Assembly: GCA_027475525.1 (NCBI GenBank)
Contig: JAMWFC010000077.1
Span: forward strand, 992,001-1,056,000
Origin: Macrolepiota albuminosa
Lineage: Eukaryota; Basidiomycota; Agaricomycetes; Agaricales; Agaricaceae
DNA: 64,000 nt
Direction of reading: 5' to 3'
Positions 42,791 through 53,223 of this stretch are shown piece by piece (position 1 is the stretch's first letter; every line of letters begins with the position of its first letter). Both the position numbers and the translations under genes were made by a program. The notes under the pieces were generated by a model that was not told where the DNA came from, made no database searches, and saw only the letters and a list, made by a program, of their open reading frames with translations.

Positions 42791-43820
42791 TAGATGGCCA
42801 CAGATAGCACCAATACTAGCACCTCACATTAGTCCACTGGTACTATCAAGAGCAGCTTGTTCTAGCACTTTTGGCACTAATTTTTGCATATTTTTATACT
42901 AATAACTCAGGGCTACAGCCTCCAATTACTCCAGGACCACTTTATGGCATCACCTATTCTTAGCACCACTGTTGACACCTTGCCACACCTTGTCACTTGC
43001 ACTCCATGGCTATACATTGACACAGACACTTGGCATCAGTCAATCTAGAATAAGGCTCTTAGCTGGTGGCAGTGCTTACAGTATGTAATGATGAAGTATT
43101 TTCATGACAGATAGCTGACAGCATAATTTATAGACCTTTTACCATATAGTTTAATTCATAGCATTTACTTACATTCTTACCAGTTCACTGCTCTTTGCCA
43201 ATGCTTAGCCTCTTAGTGATGGCTAACTTCCTTTACTATAAATACTTACTTTTTGTTAGTAGCACATCATCAATTTGGCAGTAGGGATCACATCCCAACA
43301 TTTTGGTCACTATACACAACAGACTACCTTTTGTTGACTGTGTTGGCAAGAGGACTCTGCTTTAGTTTTCTCTCTCTCTCTCTCTCTGCAATCTCTTAGT
43401 GCCTTGCAACTACAGCTTGGCATTTGTGCTTAGATCTGCTAAGCAATCCTGTCTTTTTATTATTCCATTCTAGATGCTAACACTTAGCGCTTCTTAGCAA
43501 CTCTTTTTAGTGTCTCTTAGCACCTTCTATTTGGCAACTCTCTCCCACACCTCTTAGTGTCTTTCTTTAGCAACTCTCCCATGTCTCTTAGCACTTTTTC
43601 TAAGTGATTCTTAGCACTCTCTTGCCATGTTTTGGAGCCTTACACAAGTGTCTCCAATCATCCACTTTCCTTGCCACCAACCTCTTGCCTACCATGTGTT
43701 CTCTGGAACCTGTCTGGGACTCTCTCACACACTTAGCATGCCCAAAGCTATGTTGGCTAAGTAGCTGTACTAGTGATAGTGCACCTCAGCTCAATTTGGG
43801 CATCATCAGCAGATGCTATG
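42791..43820. repeat. ~1-kb CTTAGC-rich insert in the old copia integrase
   Basis: It separates NGLAK (integrase, 43830) from the continuation of the same domain (42790). It contains many copies of the words CTTAGCA, TTAGCAAC and CTCTTAGTG (dense at 43395-43620), a (CT)n run at 43371-43387, and a segment matching 2680-2830 in inverted orientation. No coding potential. An unclassified LTR or non-autonomous element. I did not find clear target duplications. Confidence 0.6.
43371..43387. repeat. (CT)n dinucleotide run
   Basis: Short uninterrupted CT/TC run inside the CTTAGC-rich insert. Confidence 0.9.
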
Positions 43821-44495
43821 TTTAGCAAGGCCATTTTGGGCATAGGCATAGAGTACCATACCATTTATGTGTATGCTGTTTGTGCCACAGTATGTGACCT
43901 ATTCACTGTTCAGCCATTTGCACCCAGCATCAATTTTCACCACCTGTAGTTTCTGACCTGTACAGCATTCTGATTTCATGTAGTAAGACTTAAAAGCAAC
44001 CAGTGTGGATTCTGAGTCCTTCCAATAGAGGAAGTAGCCTGTGAGGTGAGAGGTGCCACCATTGGCAGCAAGCATTATGTAGTGTGCTCCTCTGAGTGAT
44101 GGGACTAATGCAAGTCCCCAGAGATCAACATGAACATATTTGTTTGGAGCCACTTCAGGTGTGACAACCACATTGTATGGCTGTGCAGCATGCTTGCTGT
44201 AGATGCAGTCCTTGCAGAGACCTTGTGCAGTCTTGTTGCCTATGATCATCCATTGACCAGTACTTTTGGCTCAAGGTTACAGATACTTTTTATGCTTGCA
44301 TGGCCAAATCAATGGTGCCACAGGTCTATGCCTGCAGGGTTTGAGATTGAGGATGCCACCATGACCTGGACTCCAGCTCCAGTGGATGCTTCAAAATCAC
44401 CAAGCAAATACATTCCTTGTTCCTGGCATCCTATAAGGACCTCTCATCCACCTGCATTGTGGAAAATAGCCTTGCCACCTGGGCAAACCACTGTA
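43821..44495 (-). pseudogene. Old copia: GAG-pre-integrase and integrase core
   Basis: Leftward reading: GDFEASTGAGVQVM, DLWHH then FGHASIKSICNLEP (the H/C zinc-binding module), GLCKDCIYSKHAAQPY, then the core HVDLWGLALVPSLRGAHY and KIDAGCKWLNSE, then INGMVLYAYAQNGLAK. The first catalytic Asp (VDLWG) and the Asp of KIDAG are kept; the ERAH-type Glu region is disrupted by the insert. Confidence 0.85.
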
Positions 44496-44500
44496 AAACC
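44496..44500 (+). repeat. TSD of the solo gypsy LTR
   Basis: AAACC, repeated at 45076-45080 on the other side of the LTR. Confidence 0.85.
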
Positions 44501-45075
44501 TGTAAAGGCAACCTCTCAGGGCTGTGGCTCAGTCACACAGCTGGCAGAGGGAGATCCAAAGTGTATTAGAATATATACTGACAATATCATGATAGCTACT
44601 CACCTGGCAGAGGAAGATCCAAAGAGAACAAGTCTAAGTGTATTAGAATATATACTGACAATATCAAGGTAGCTACTCACCTGGCAGAGGAAGATCCAAA
44701 GAGAACAAGTCTAGGGATTCCCTATGCCAGGTTGGACACTTCTGGGGCCTCTGAAGCATGAGAAACAACTGCACAGTACAACAAAACCTTAAAAACTCAA
44801 AAATTGCCTACACAAACAATTGCACAAATAGGAGGCAAACTCTGGCAAAATCTGGCTTATGTAAGCAGTCTGGAAGTGGTGCTGAGGGGCCCACACTTGT
44901 CTGAATGGTAGCTAAAGAATCAGAGCATCTCAAGGGCTGAGAATAGTACTAACAGATAGCGTTGAAAGAATAGAAATAGTAAAATGAAATAATGTCAGAA
45001 GAAATAAGATAATGAATGAAAGGAGAGTGAAGAGATAAGGAGTGAAGGAAGGAAAAAATGAGGAGTCCCCTGACA
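44501..45075 (-). repeat. Solo gypsy family-1 LTR inserted in the old copia element
   Basis: On the minus strand it runs from TGTCAGGGGACTCC (45075) to CCTTTACA (44501), flanked by the perfect 5-base duplication AAACC. No internal region, so it arose by insertion followed by LTR-LTR recombination. It includes a near-perfect 77-base tandem duplication (44559-44714). Without it the length is 498 bases. Confidence 0.9.
44559..44714. repeat. Near-exact 77-base tandem duplication in the solo LTR
   Basis: The segment starting AAGTGTATTAGAATATATAC at 44559 recurs at 44636, with two mismatches close together (ATCATGATAG against ATCAAGGTAG). It is single in the LTR at 41396-41872. Confidence 0.9.
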
Positions 45076-45080
45076 AAACC

Positions 45081-45540
45081 TGCCTCATCAAATTTTCCCA
45101 CCAATACGAGGTTTGCTACTGGCTCAGAAGCATGCAGCACATGACAAAAAATGAGTTTCAATGCAGTTGTGACAACCTTCCTGACTGTACCCTGCCTGAC
45201 AATCCTGAACAAATCCCCTACCAGGGCAGACTGACTCTCTCTGGATGTGCTCAGTGCCTTGCAGTCAGAGAAAGAGTTACATTGCATGAAACAATGATCA
45301 CTTGCACTCAAATTGGCATAAATAGATATGATTCTGGGGATTCTTACAGCGAGGGCTTCAACAGACATCATGCCAGTGTGGTCTGAGTTGTAGTTGCAGA
45401 GAATAGAGTCAATGTGAGCCATAAGTGCATACAAGACATATGAAGCTGATGTGTCAGCTAACACCATTGTGGGTGGAGTCTGTGCTATATGAGCTTCATG
45501 TGCAGTCTTCACTGTAGCCAGTAAGGCCAGTGCCACATCA
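45081..45540 (-). pseudogene. Old copia: protease region
   Basis: The leftward frame contains ISIYANLSASDHCFMQ, corresponding to the copia protease active site, where D(S/T)GASDHCF is normal; the catalytic Asp is Asn here. It then reads VLHASEPVANLVLVGKFDEAG, the usual end of this module, and continues after the solo LTR into the GAG-pre-integrase. Confidence 0.8.
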
Positions 45541-45563
45541 CAGTTTCAAAAACTTTGCAGAAA

Positions 45564-46225
45564 CTATTCTTTACATCTGCTGCCCAACCAGTAGCATGCC
45601 TCAATGGTATGCCCCATACACTTACAATTGGTGTTGGTACACATGAGTTTTGGCCTCTGCAGTTTAGTGTTAGCCTGCAGTGCAGTTGTAGTGACCCCTG
45701 CAGCCATCTTTTGTGTTCTCAGGCACTTCCAATAAACCATGAGGCTTGCAATCAATTTTGCTGAGGTTGGCAAGTTGTACAGGCTAGCAACAATGGTATT
45801 CCAAGATTTGAGAAGGGAATTCATGATGATAGTCCTAAACATTTCATTACTAACGACTGCATTCTTTTCCACCACATCCTGCCATTTGATGTGCAGGTCC
45901 ATGAGATGTATCATGAAGTTGGTGCTATTAGCGTACATTATAGTGCAGAGCTGGTTCTCAGCACCTATAGCTGCCAGGGTCAAGATTGCACTACAACTGT
46001 TGATAAGTGTCTTTCATGCATCTGCCACTGTCCCACTCATTTTTATACCAAGGCCAATAGAGTTTTTACAATTGTTGACAATCAGAAACAGTGCCTCCAC
46101 ATTCCTAGTGTCCCATTCCTCTGCTGTGGAGTTCTGCAAGGACCAGGTAGTTTGCGCCATGGCACTTCTATCTCTTCTCACCTCTTTTTATTTTCCAGGC
46201 TTTTTGGCAGTTCTTGGATCAATAG
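45564..46225 (-). pseudogene. Old copia: gag central part and zinc knuckle
   Basis: UBN2-type gag: TTWSLQNSTAEEWDTRN, SIGLGIKMSGTVADAWKTL, RTIIMNSLLKSWNTIVASL. It ends with the zinc knuckle CTNTNCKCMGHTIEACYW. The N-terminal piece lies beyond the solo LTR (46505-46740, NPPTFPEEVHFDGTNFAAF). Confidence 0.85.
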
Positions 46226-46504
46226 TGTAGAGTATAATAAAATATTAGACTACAGATATATGTATGAGTATGACATTGTAAGTGTAATGCAATTAGAGCT
46301 CACCCTCAGAGGCTTCATACAGTAGTGAGATGACTGAGGGTGGCATTTTGTGTATTAGGGCTTTTATATGTATGAAAATAAAGTTTAGCAAAGACTAATA
46401 AATAGAGACGAAAATACATGAGGCTCACAGTAGCAAAAATACTGAAAAATAAAATTAATACCACCAGTTGATATAACATGCACACAAAGCTCATCTCCTT
46501 AACA
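46226..46504 (-). repeat. Solo copia LTR inserted in the old gag
   Basis: On the minus strand it starts TGTTAAGGAGATGAGC (46504) and ends CTCTACA (46226); it is related to the LTRs at 1714-2034 and 46766-47090. Flanks CTACT and CTATT are a 4-of-5 matching target duplication. The gag frame resumes on either side. Contains the CACCCTCAG...CTGAGGGTG inverted repeat. Confidence 0.75.
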
Positions 46505-46740
46505 AGTAGTAGTGCCATCCAAGTATTCCTGTGCTCCACAAGTGCACACTGCAATAAAAACTCTGTTGCAGAAAGCTGCAAAGTTTGTACCATCAAAATG
46601 CACCTCCTCTGGGAACGTGGGTGGGTTTAGCATTGCTAGTGGTGTAGCTGACATGTCTGGATAGGTGGTTTTGGTGTTGGTAGTGTAGTGGGTATAGTGT
46701 GAGTGCATTTTGGTGGTATGGTTAGTCCTTTTGCAGCAGG
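46505..46740 (-). pseudogene. Old copia: gag N-terminus
   Basis: The frame starts near MSATPLAMLNPPTF (about 46660) and reads VHFDGTNFAAFCNRVFIAV and EYLDGTTT up to the solo LTR. Conserved beginning of fungal UBN2 gag proteins. Confidence 0.8.
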
Positions 46741-46747
46741 AAAAGCT

Positions 46748-46765
46748 AACAGGGACCCGATAAAC
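46748..46765 (-). promoter_or_regulatory. Primer-binding site of the old copia element
   Basis: On the minus strand GTTTATCGGGTCCC follows the LTR end CTCTACA directly. It aligns with GGTTATGGGCCCC of the young element, so the same initiator-tRNA anticodon-region priming is inferred. Confidence 0.5.
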
Positions 46766-47090
46766 TGTAGAGAACAATAATGAGTAAGCCTCAATTATAT
46801 CATGACTAGTATGTTGAACATGACTATATTGACCTGTAGAGGATAATAATGAGTAAGCTACAGGTAAGTAAGTAAATATGTTTGATAGAAGTATTGTAAA
46901 AGATGCTCATCCTCAGTTGCATCATGACTAATATGTTGAATATGACTGAGGATGATGAAAAATTTCAAAAGCATATTTATATGTATTGATAAATATAATT
47001 TTTATAACAAAAATAAAATAAAAGAAAAAGAAACAATACAAGGCTCACAGTTGTGGCATGCCTTGTTTAAGTAATACCAATCAGTAGAAA
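46766..47090 (-). repeat. 5' LTR of the old copia element
   Basis: Homologous to the solo LTR at 46226-46504 (TGTAGA at the left edge, CATCCTCAGT...ACTGAGGATG inverted repeat, then AAGGCTCACAGT). Near its left end the words TGTAGAG-ATAATAATGAGTAAGC occur twice. The right end is blurred. Confidence 0.6.
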
Positions 47091-47149
47091 TGACAATCTG
47101 GTTTTTGAGTATAACAAGATATCTACCTCAACAACTTCTCACTACATCA

Positions 47150-48945
47150 CAAACCTGAATAAAGCATGGGCAAGCAAGATGTGCTTTCTAGGCAAGCTAA
47201 CCACAGTTCAGGAGCTAGCAACAATGACAATATTGTACTTCTAAAGCCAGAGCTTTTTGCTATCCATGCTCTAGAAGGTGTGGTTGGCCAGGGAGAAGAA
47301 GTAAGCATTCTTCAAGTTATCTGCTGAGGTAACCAGGAGGGTGCTCAGAAAGATCTGGTAGCCAAGGCTGCCCTGGCCTTACATGCTTAAAAGAGAGCTG
47401 GAGTGAAGTCAGTCTGCACTGATAAGTGGTCTTTAGAGAATGGCCTTCTCACTTTCCAGAGGTGCATTTATGTTTCCAACCTACCAGACCTCTGGAGGCA
47501 GATTGTCAAGCAGCACTATGATTCTCAGATTGCAGGCCATCTTGGCAGATAAAAGACACTAGAGCTGGTCTCTCAGAACTACTGGTGGCCTCAAATATTA
47601 TGGTATATTGGCTCCTACACCTCCATCTGTGACATCTGCTTTCAGACTAAGCCTCATCATCAGCCTCCTATGGGATAACTTTATTCTTTGCCTATTCTAG
47701 CTGAGCATTGGAGTTTGGTTTTGATAGACTTCATTGTTGAGTTATCAGACTCTCATAGATACAATGCTATTATGATGGTAGTAGATCTCTGTGGCAAGTG
47801 TGCTCATTTCATTCTGACACACACTACCTGCTCTGCTATAGGTGCTGCTAACCTATACCAGAAGCATGTTTGGAAACTCCATGGGTTGTCAGATGCCTAC
47901 ATCTCAGACCATAGACCTCAGTTTATGACAAAGTTTACCAGAGAACTGTATCACCTTCTCCATGTCAAACTCCACATTTCCACTGCCTACCACCTTCAAT
48001 CCAATGGCCAGACTGAGCATATGAACCAAGAGCTAGAACAGTACCTCCAGCTCTTCTGCAATAAATGACAGGATGACTGGGATGACTTACTATCAGAAGC
48101 AGAGTTTAGCTAGAACAGTACCTCCAGCTCTTCTGCAATAAATGACAGGATGACTGGGATGACTTACTATCAGAAGCAGAGTTTCAATACAACAACTGTG
48201 TACATGCTGCCACCCAGATGTCTCCTTTTCTTCTGGAAACTGGTTGATACCTTTAGATGGGATTTGAGCCTTGTAGATGACCTTTAGAGAACAAAGCTGT
48301 CAATGAGTTTATAGATTGGATGAAGGCAGCCTAAAAGGAAGCCAAGGCTGTCTTAACTAAGGCAAAGGACAACATGGCCCACTATTATAATCATGGGCAA
48401 CCTCTAGCCCTCAAGTACAAGCCTGGAGACTAAGTCTATCTAGATGCTTCTGACATTGCTACTACCCAACCTCCTCAGAAGCTCTTTCATTATTATCTAG
48501 AACCCTTTTCTATAGTAAGGCAGATAGGCCCACTAGCCTATTGACTCAAGCTGCTTAGTGAAATAAGTTAACTATATACTTTCTTCAATGTAGTGAAGCT
48601 CTTTCCTGCATCAAATGATCCAATTCCAGATTGATGTCCATAGCCACCACCATCTCCAGTTCTGGTAGACAACAAGGAAGAGTACAAAGTGGAACAGATC
48701 TTAGATAGCCAACTTTTTAGAAACAAGCTTTAGTTCAAGGTCAAGTAGAAGAGCTATAGAATTAAAAACATCTTCTGGGAGCCATAAGAAAATGTCCATG
48801 CCCCTGCCTTAGTCCAAAAATTCTATCAACAGCATTCCAATGCTCCTCAGGCAATTAGAGGCCTCTATTTTCTTTTTAAAGTGGATCAGACCATTCAGAA
48901 CTACTTCTATCCGGACATCAAGACACTGCACTCTAGAGGAGGAGT
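47150..48945 (+). pseudogene. Gypsy family-1 RNase H/integrase remnant
   Basis: 3' end of a Ty3/gypsy pol, plus strand. Visible are the H2C2 finger region (QNYWWPQILWYIGSY, CDIC, about 47570-47650), the integrase core IDFIVELSDS (first Asp), ISDHRPQFMTKFTREL (second Asp) and SNGQTEHMNQELEQYL (Glu), then the C-terminal region with FVGPY-like parts, TEWLIDKIL-like decay and a polypurine tract AGAGGAGGAG (48936-48945). In-frame TGA replaces Arg in the NERQDDW motif (48066-48068). A 77-base duplication lies inside (48031-48184). Confidence 0.85.
48031..48184. repeat. Exact 77-base tandem duplication in the gypsy integrase
   Basis: 48031-48107 is repeated exactly at 48108-48184 (starts AGCTAGAACAGTACCTCC). 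The related copy at 11120-11200 has the sequence once. Confidence 0.97.
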
Positions 48946-49523
48946 GATGGCAGGGGACTCCTTATCTCTTTTCTCATTCACTCCTTATTCCATCATTCTC
49001 TCTTCATTTATTTCCTTATTTCCTCTGTTATTCTTTTACTTTACTGCTTCTATTCTTTCAACACTATCTATTAGTACTACTTTCAGCCTTTGAGGTGCTC
49101 TGGTTCTTTGGCTATCATTCAGACAAGTGTGGCCTCTTCAGCACTGCATACAGGCTGCTTACATAAGCCATAGTTTGCCATAGTTTGTTCCTTGTTTGTG
49201 CAATTGTTGGTACTGTCACACTGCATACAGGCTGCTTACATAAGCCATAGTTTGCCATAGTTTGTTCCTTGTTTGTGCAATTGTTGGTACTGTCAATTTT
49301 TAAGTTTTTTATGGTTTTGTTGTCCTGTACAGTTGTTTTCCATGCTTCAGAGGTCTTAGAAGTGCCAAAACTGGCATAGGAAATCTCTAGACTTGTTCTC
49401 TTTGGATCTCCCTCTGCCTGGTGAGTAGTTATTATGATATTGTTAGTATATACTCTAATATACTTTGGATCTCCCTCTGCTAGCTGTGTGACTGAGCCAT
49501 AGCCTCCAAAGATTGTACTTACA
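48946..49523 (+). repeat. Gypsy family-1 LTR (3' LTR, 578 bases)
   Basis: Starts TGATGGCAGGGGACTCC straight after the polypurine tract and ends GTACTTACA. Other copies are 11366-11628 (partial), 41396-41872, 44501-45075 and 2036-2112 (end only). It includes an exact 77-base tandem duplication (49142-49295); without it the length is 501 bases, agreeing with the other copies. Confidence 0.85.
49142..49295. repeat. Exact 77-base tandem duplication in the gypsy LTR
   Basis: 49142-49218 is repeated exactly at 49219-49295 (starts CACTGCATACAGGCTGCTTA). The LTR at 11366-11628 has it once. Confidence 0.97.
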
Positions 49524-49568
49524 ATTGCTAGCCTTGATTATCTGCATTGTAATTTATAAAATTAAAGT

Positions 49569-50609
49569 CTACATTTTGCTAGATTCTACTAATAATATTT
49601 TGTGAGACAATTGTGTCTTCTTCTGCAAATAATTTGGATATTTTAATGTATTTAATGCATAGCACTGACTATGGTTATAGTCACCAAGTTGAGTAGCATC
49701 AACTATTGACAATTCTTGACTGGACAAATTAATAATATTGGAAGTGGTACATTTCAATTCAGCCTCTGCCAGAGTGAGCCTGTCAATACTTGGTGCAAAT
49801 TCTATTATATTCAAATTTAGCAAATAAAAAAATAGAAATGTAAGTTTGCAAACTAAGATTTTTTTGGAGCCAATTTTGCCCATCTTGAAGATGAATTTCT
49901 CTAATTTCATCCAAAGCAATTGAGAGGCAAGCTCTCAAGTTTACACCATTTGCAATATTTAAAATACAGCTCCAAAGAATTATCTCTGCTTCAATGATAC
50001 ACGAAGACTTTTTCCATGTACTGAGAGATTTCCAGAACTAAAAGAATTATAAATATTTTTTAAAAACAAAGATAGGTCAATATGATTCTTACTTGAAGTA
50101 AATCTTGTCCACTAGAATAAGACTTTAAAGTCCTGAAAAATAGAAAGCAAATTGAAGATACCAAAAGTAAAACAACAAGAGGCCCTTTAATTTCTTGTAG
50201 TAATCAAAAATTATGTGTATTCCATTTTAACCACACATTCATCTTGGCCTTAGTTGCTGGGCCACTTGTATTAGAAGTAATTGTAAGTATAAAAACTCTT
50301 TATAAAAGTAAATAAGTATACCTTTCACAAAGATATTCCAGCATAGCCTGAGGATTTTCAGGCAAATCAAACTCTCCTTTATCAAGGACATAGGAGAAGT
50401 AAAATGCAGCTCCTTGCAGATTGCTCAAAACTGTGGCAGTATGATAAGCTAAATCTTGCTGGCACATTGCAAAAAATAACTGAGGGTTGCTCACTGCCTA
50501 ATGATTCCAAGCAAAGCTGAAGCCCAACATCATAGACATTCATAGTCCAAGACAACTCTAAGAAAGCCTTCTCATTTTGAGGATTCAAGCCTTGTAGATC
50601 AAGTTCCAT
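49569..50609 (-). pseudogene. Decayed coding region of unknown family
   Basis: Minus-strand pieces that read like protein but match nothing I can name. MELDLQGLNPQNEKAFLELS with a following VYDVGLQLCLESLG (50609-50500) is followed, after a frameshift, by NPQLFFAMCQQDLAYHTATV and FYFSYVLDKGEFDLPENPQ (50490-50330). A second piece lies at 49919-49569. AT-rich and with few CG dinucleotides, so an old gene fragment or transposon protein. Confidence 0.35.
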
Positions 50610-52929
50610 GATGGTTTTAAAGGCTGGTTAGAATAGGTAAAGAATTGAGAGAGTGGAGTAAACAAAGGTAAAATTTTAGCGTGAGAAAGTGCGTGACTAA
50701 GCACCAGGCTTTCCAGTGCAACTTGAAAATATTTTATTACTAGATGAGCATTTGCAGTAACAAACCCTACAGTAACAAAAATCAGGCCTGGAAAGAAGTC
50801 AAACCTTCCACAGCCTTGAAATGCACGAAGGTCACATTCACTATACGAGCGTATGCAAAATACATGAGGAAGTCTCACATCCCCACCCTCCCCTCGGTGA
50901 CCTTAAGTTCAGCTCGTCCCGTCCGAGCAATACACCGCGCGCATTCGAGGGCATGCAGGAATGTGTTTTTGATGCAGTATGTTACGAGTTGCCGCAACAG
51001 ACAAGGTAAACGTCGGCTCAAACTTCAGCTTGTCCTGTCTGAGGAATACACCGCGTGCGTTCGGGGGCGTACAAGAGCGTGTCTTCAAGGTAACTCTTGC
51101 TGAGGTGGCTGCGCCGTTGCCAGTTGCCGCAACAGATGCCCATCCCTAAGTCTGGCGCGTGCTCCTAATGGAATCTGGCAACATACCATGGAGTCTTCCC
51201 CGTCGGGAGCCTAATCGCTTCTACGCAGCCTTGACATATCAACGTACATCCCGAATTCCAACGCATCCCCCGTCAGCTAGCCTAATCCCCTCTAGGCAGC
51301 AGTGGAGGTTCGAAGCACAGGTGAAAATCGTGCACCTGGCAGACGGGCCAGCGCAGAGAACCAGAACTGACTGAAGGCAGAATGTCAACTGCCCTGCAAG
51401 CGGCTGCGCAGGCTGAAGGCAAACATGAACAGTGAGCACGTGTTCGATCGGCGCGCGAAATGAGAACGTGAACTGGCTGAGGGCAACCGACGGAGTCAGC
51501 CAGCTCGTGAAAGAGAAAAAAAAAGATTACTCAACGTAAAATTTGCCGTGGAGAAGTACCTATTGATCACATCTTGACGGTGCGATCGAGACAGGCAGGG
51601 GCAAAGATATTGGTATCTTTCGGATCGAAAGCGAGGTTTCTGCATTGTATTATAGTTGTAAACACAGTTGAAAGTAATCAATCCAGCCACAAATCTTTTG
51701 TTCAACGATAACACCCACTGCAAATGCGAAGTTCGCGTGAAGTATTAAACCATCTGATTTCACTTGGGGATGAGAATGGTGTGCGTAGACTTGAGAAAGC
51801 TGACGCAAAGAGACCACTTAGAACATGTGGGAATGGCCCTTTGCGTTCCTGAGCTTAGACCTCAAACGTCTTTGCAATGGCTCACTACGACATCTTCATC
51901 AAAACCAAACGCAACTTCATTCGCACCCTTGCCAAAAGGAAATACACCCCACGCGATTGACGGCGTGCGAGAGCGCGTTTGCCAGTTGCCATGGCAGATG
52001 GCCTGCAGTGAGCCAGGGAGTCATGATACCATGATGGAGCTTGAGCCTTCTCCCATTGTGGAACTGGACTCTCTACGTCCTGACTTCAACATATGCCCCA
52101 TCGGCTCTTCTTCCATACCGTGAGCCTTGTCTCCTCTGGTCATTGCTATCGCGCACCTGGAGGTTGTAGAGTTTCTTGGGATACAAGGACGTCGGGGGTC
52201 AGGATAGTTTGCCGGCATGGCAACCGAGCGCAATCCCATCCATCGGCATTTCCTTCCGCTGCCAGGCACGTGTTTGATGGGCGCGTGGCGCGCTGGGCAG
52301 GACGACGAGGTCTCAAACCAGTCAGGACAATATACACTGTAAATCCCATCGTATATATAATCTAAAGGCGAAATTATTAGTAGGAACAAAAGTGTAACGT
52401 ATCAATTGAACCTACACTCAGGTGTCCTCAAATCCACCACCTATGTCCAAAAAGTTAAAAGTAACATCTTGGGAGCATTCCGGATGAATGAGCACCCAAA
52501 CATTTCACAGCTGCGAACAGATGATAAGTTGCGTTGCAGACACTTGAAATAGTCCGAACCGTAGAAGGGTTGGATGGGCAGTGAGTCAGCCACCCACGCG
52601 CAAAAAAGAAAAAAAAAGTGGCAGTTTCGAGCGTATGAACACGGCTTGAGGGTGCTACCTGCTTAAGTCACGCACCAGTTGCAAGCGTGTGAACACGGCT
52701 TGAGGTGCCGGGTGGATTGGATATCCACCTGCTTAGGTCAGCCACCTGCACGTGAAAGAGGAAAAGTCACGCACCAGTTGGCGTGTGAACACGGCTTGAG
52801 GTGCCGGGTGGATTGGATATCACCTGCGCGGCAACTGATCTGACCTAATCCGGTTTTGCACCTGATAATTCAATGACATTTGTGCTTCTTCCCGCTTTGA
52901 AACAACCATGGGTACGACCCCGGATTCAG
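50610..52929. other. CpG-rich non-coding island with degenerate repeats
   Basis: GC content and CG frequency rise sharply from about 50,870 to 52,850. No frame with a recognisable domain; the open frames are chance products of CG-rich sequence. Degenerate units related to AATACACCGCGTGCGTTCG...GTTGCC-GCAACAGATG occur at about 50911-51004, 51022-51137 and 51935-52010. A minisatellite lies at 52630-52830. Confidence 0.5.
52630..52830. repeat. Minisatellite-like repeat
   Basis: The core GTGAACACGGCTTGAGG occurs at 52635, 52689 and 52785; the last two are followed by the same TGCCGGGTGGATTGGATAT. GTCACGCACCAGTTG also occurs twice. Irregular spacing (54 and 96 bases). Confidence 0.8.
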
Positions 52930-53223
52930 ACGATTTACATTTGATCATTTGTTAGCCGCGAGACGAAGCAATATCGTCCATTTCCAAAAATTTCCATCCA
53001 ACTCAATACCTCAACCTGGTGATATTGACCTTGAACGTTTTTCTACCATTTACAAACATCATCTCTAATTTCTTGATCCGTGCGTTCTGACAGATGACAT
53101 GACCTGAGGTCCTTTGTCTATCTGAATTACACTTCTTTCTCCTTCGGTCGCTTGTTTCCCATCGCATAATTGGTTTTAATATAAGCTACTCAACTACAAA
53201 CTGTCGAGTTAGCTGGATCTATC

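Larger units (their letters stand above)
41873..46765 (-). mobile_element. Old copia element (minus), with nested insertions
   Basis: Reading leftwards: PBS (46765-46748), gag (46740-45564, interrupted by a solo LTR at 46504-46226), protease (about 45540-45081), solo gypsy LTR (45075-44501), GAG-pre-integrase and integrase core (about 44495-43820), an unclassified ~1-kb insert (about 43815-42795), integrase C-terminus and start of RT (42790-41877). RT is cut off at GKKVIG by the gypsy LTR at 41872. Nearly every reading segment carries stops, many TGA at expected Arg codons. It is one of the oldest layers in the window. Confidence 0.85.

Noticed and set aside
50744..52389. Several 90-120 codon frames in the CpG-rich island
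   Set aside because: High GC lengthens chance frames. They overlap on both strands, show degenerate-repeat composition and lack domains.
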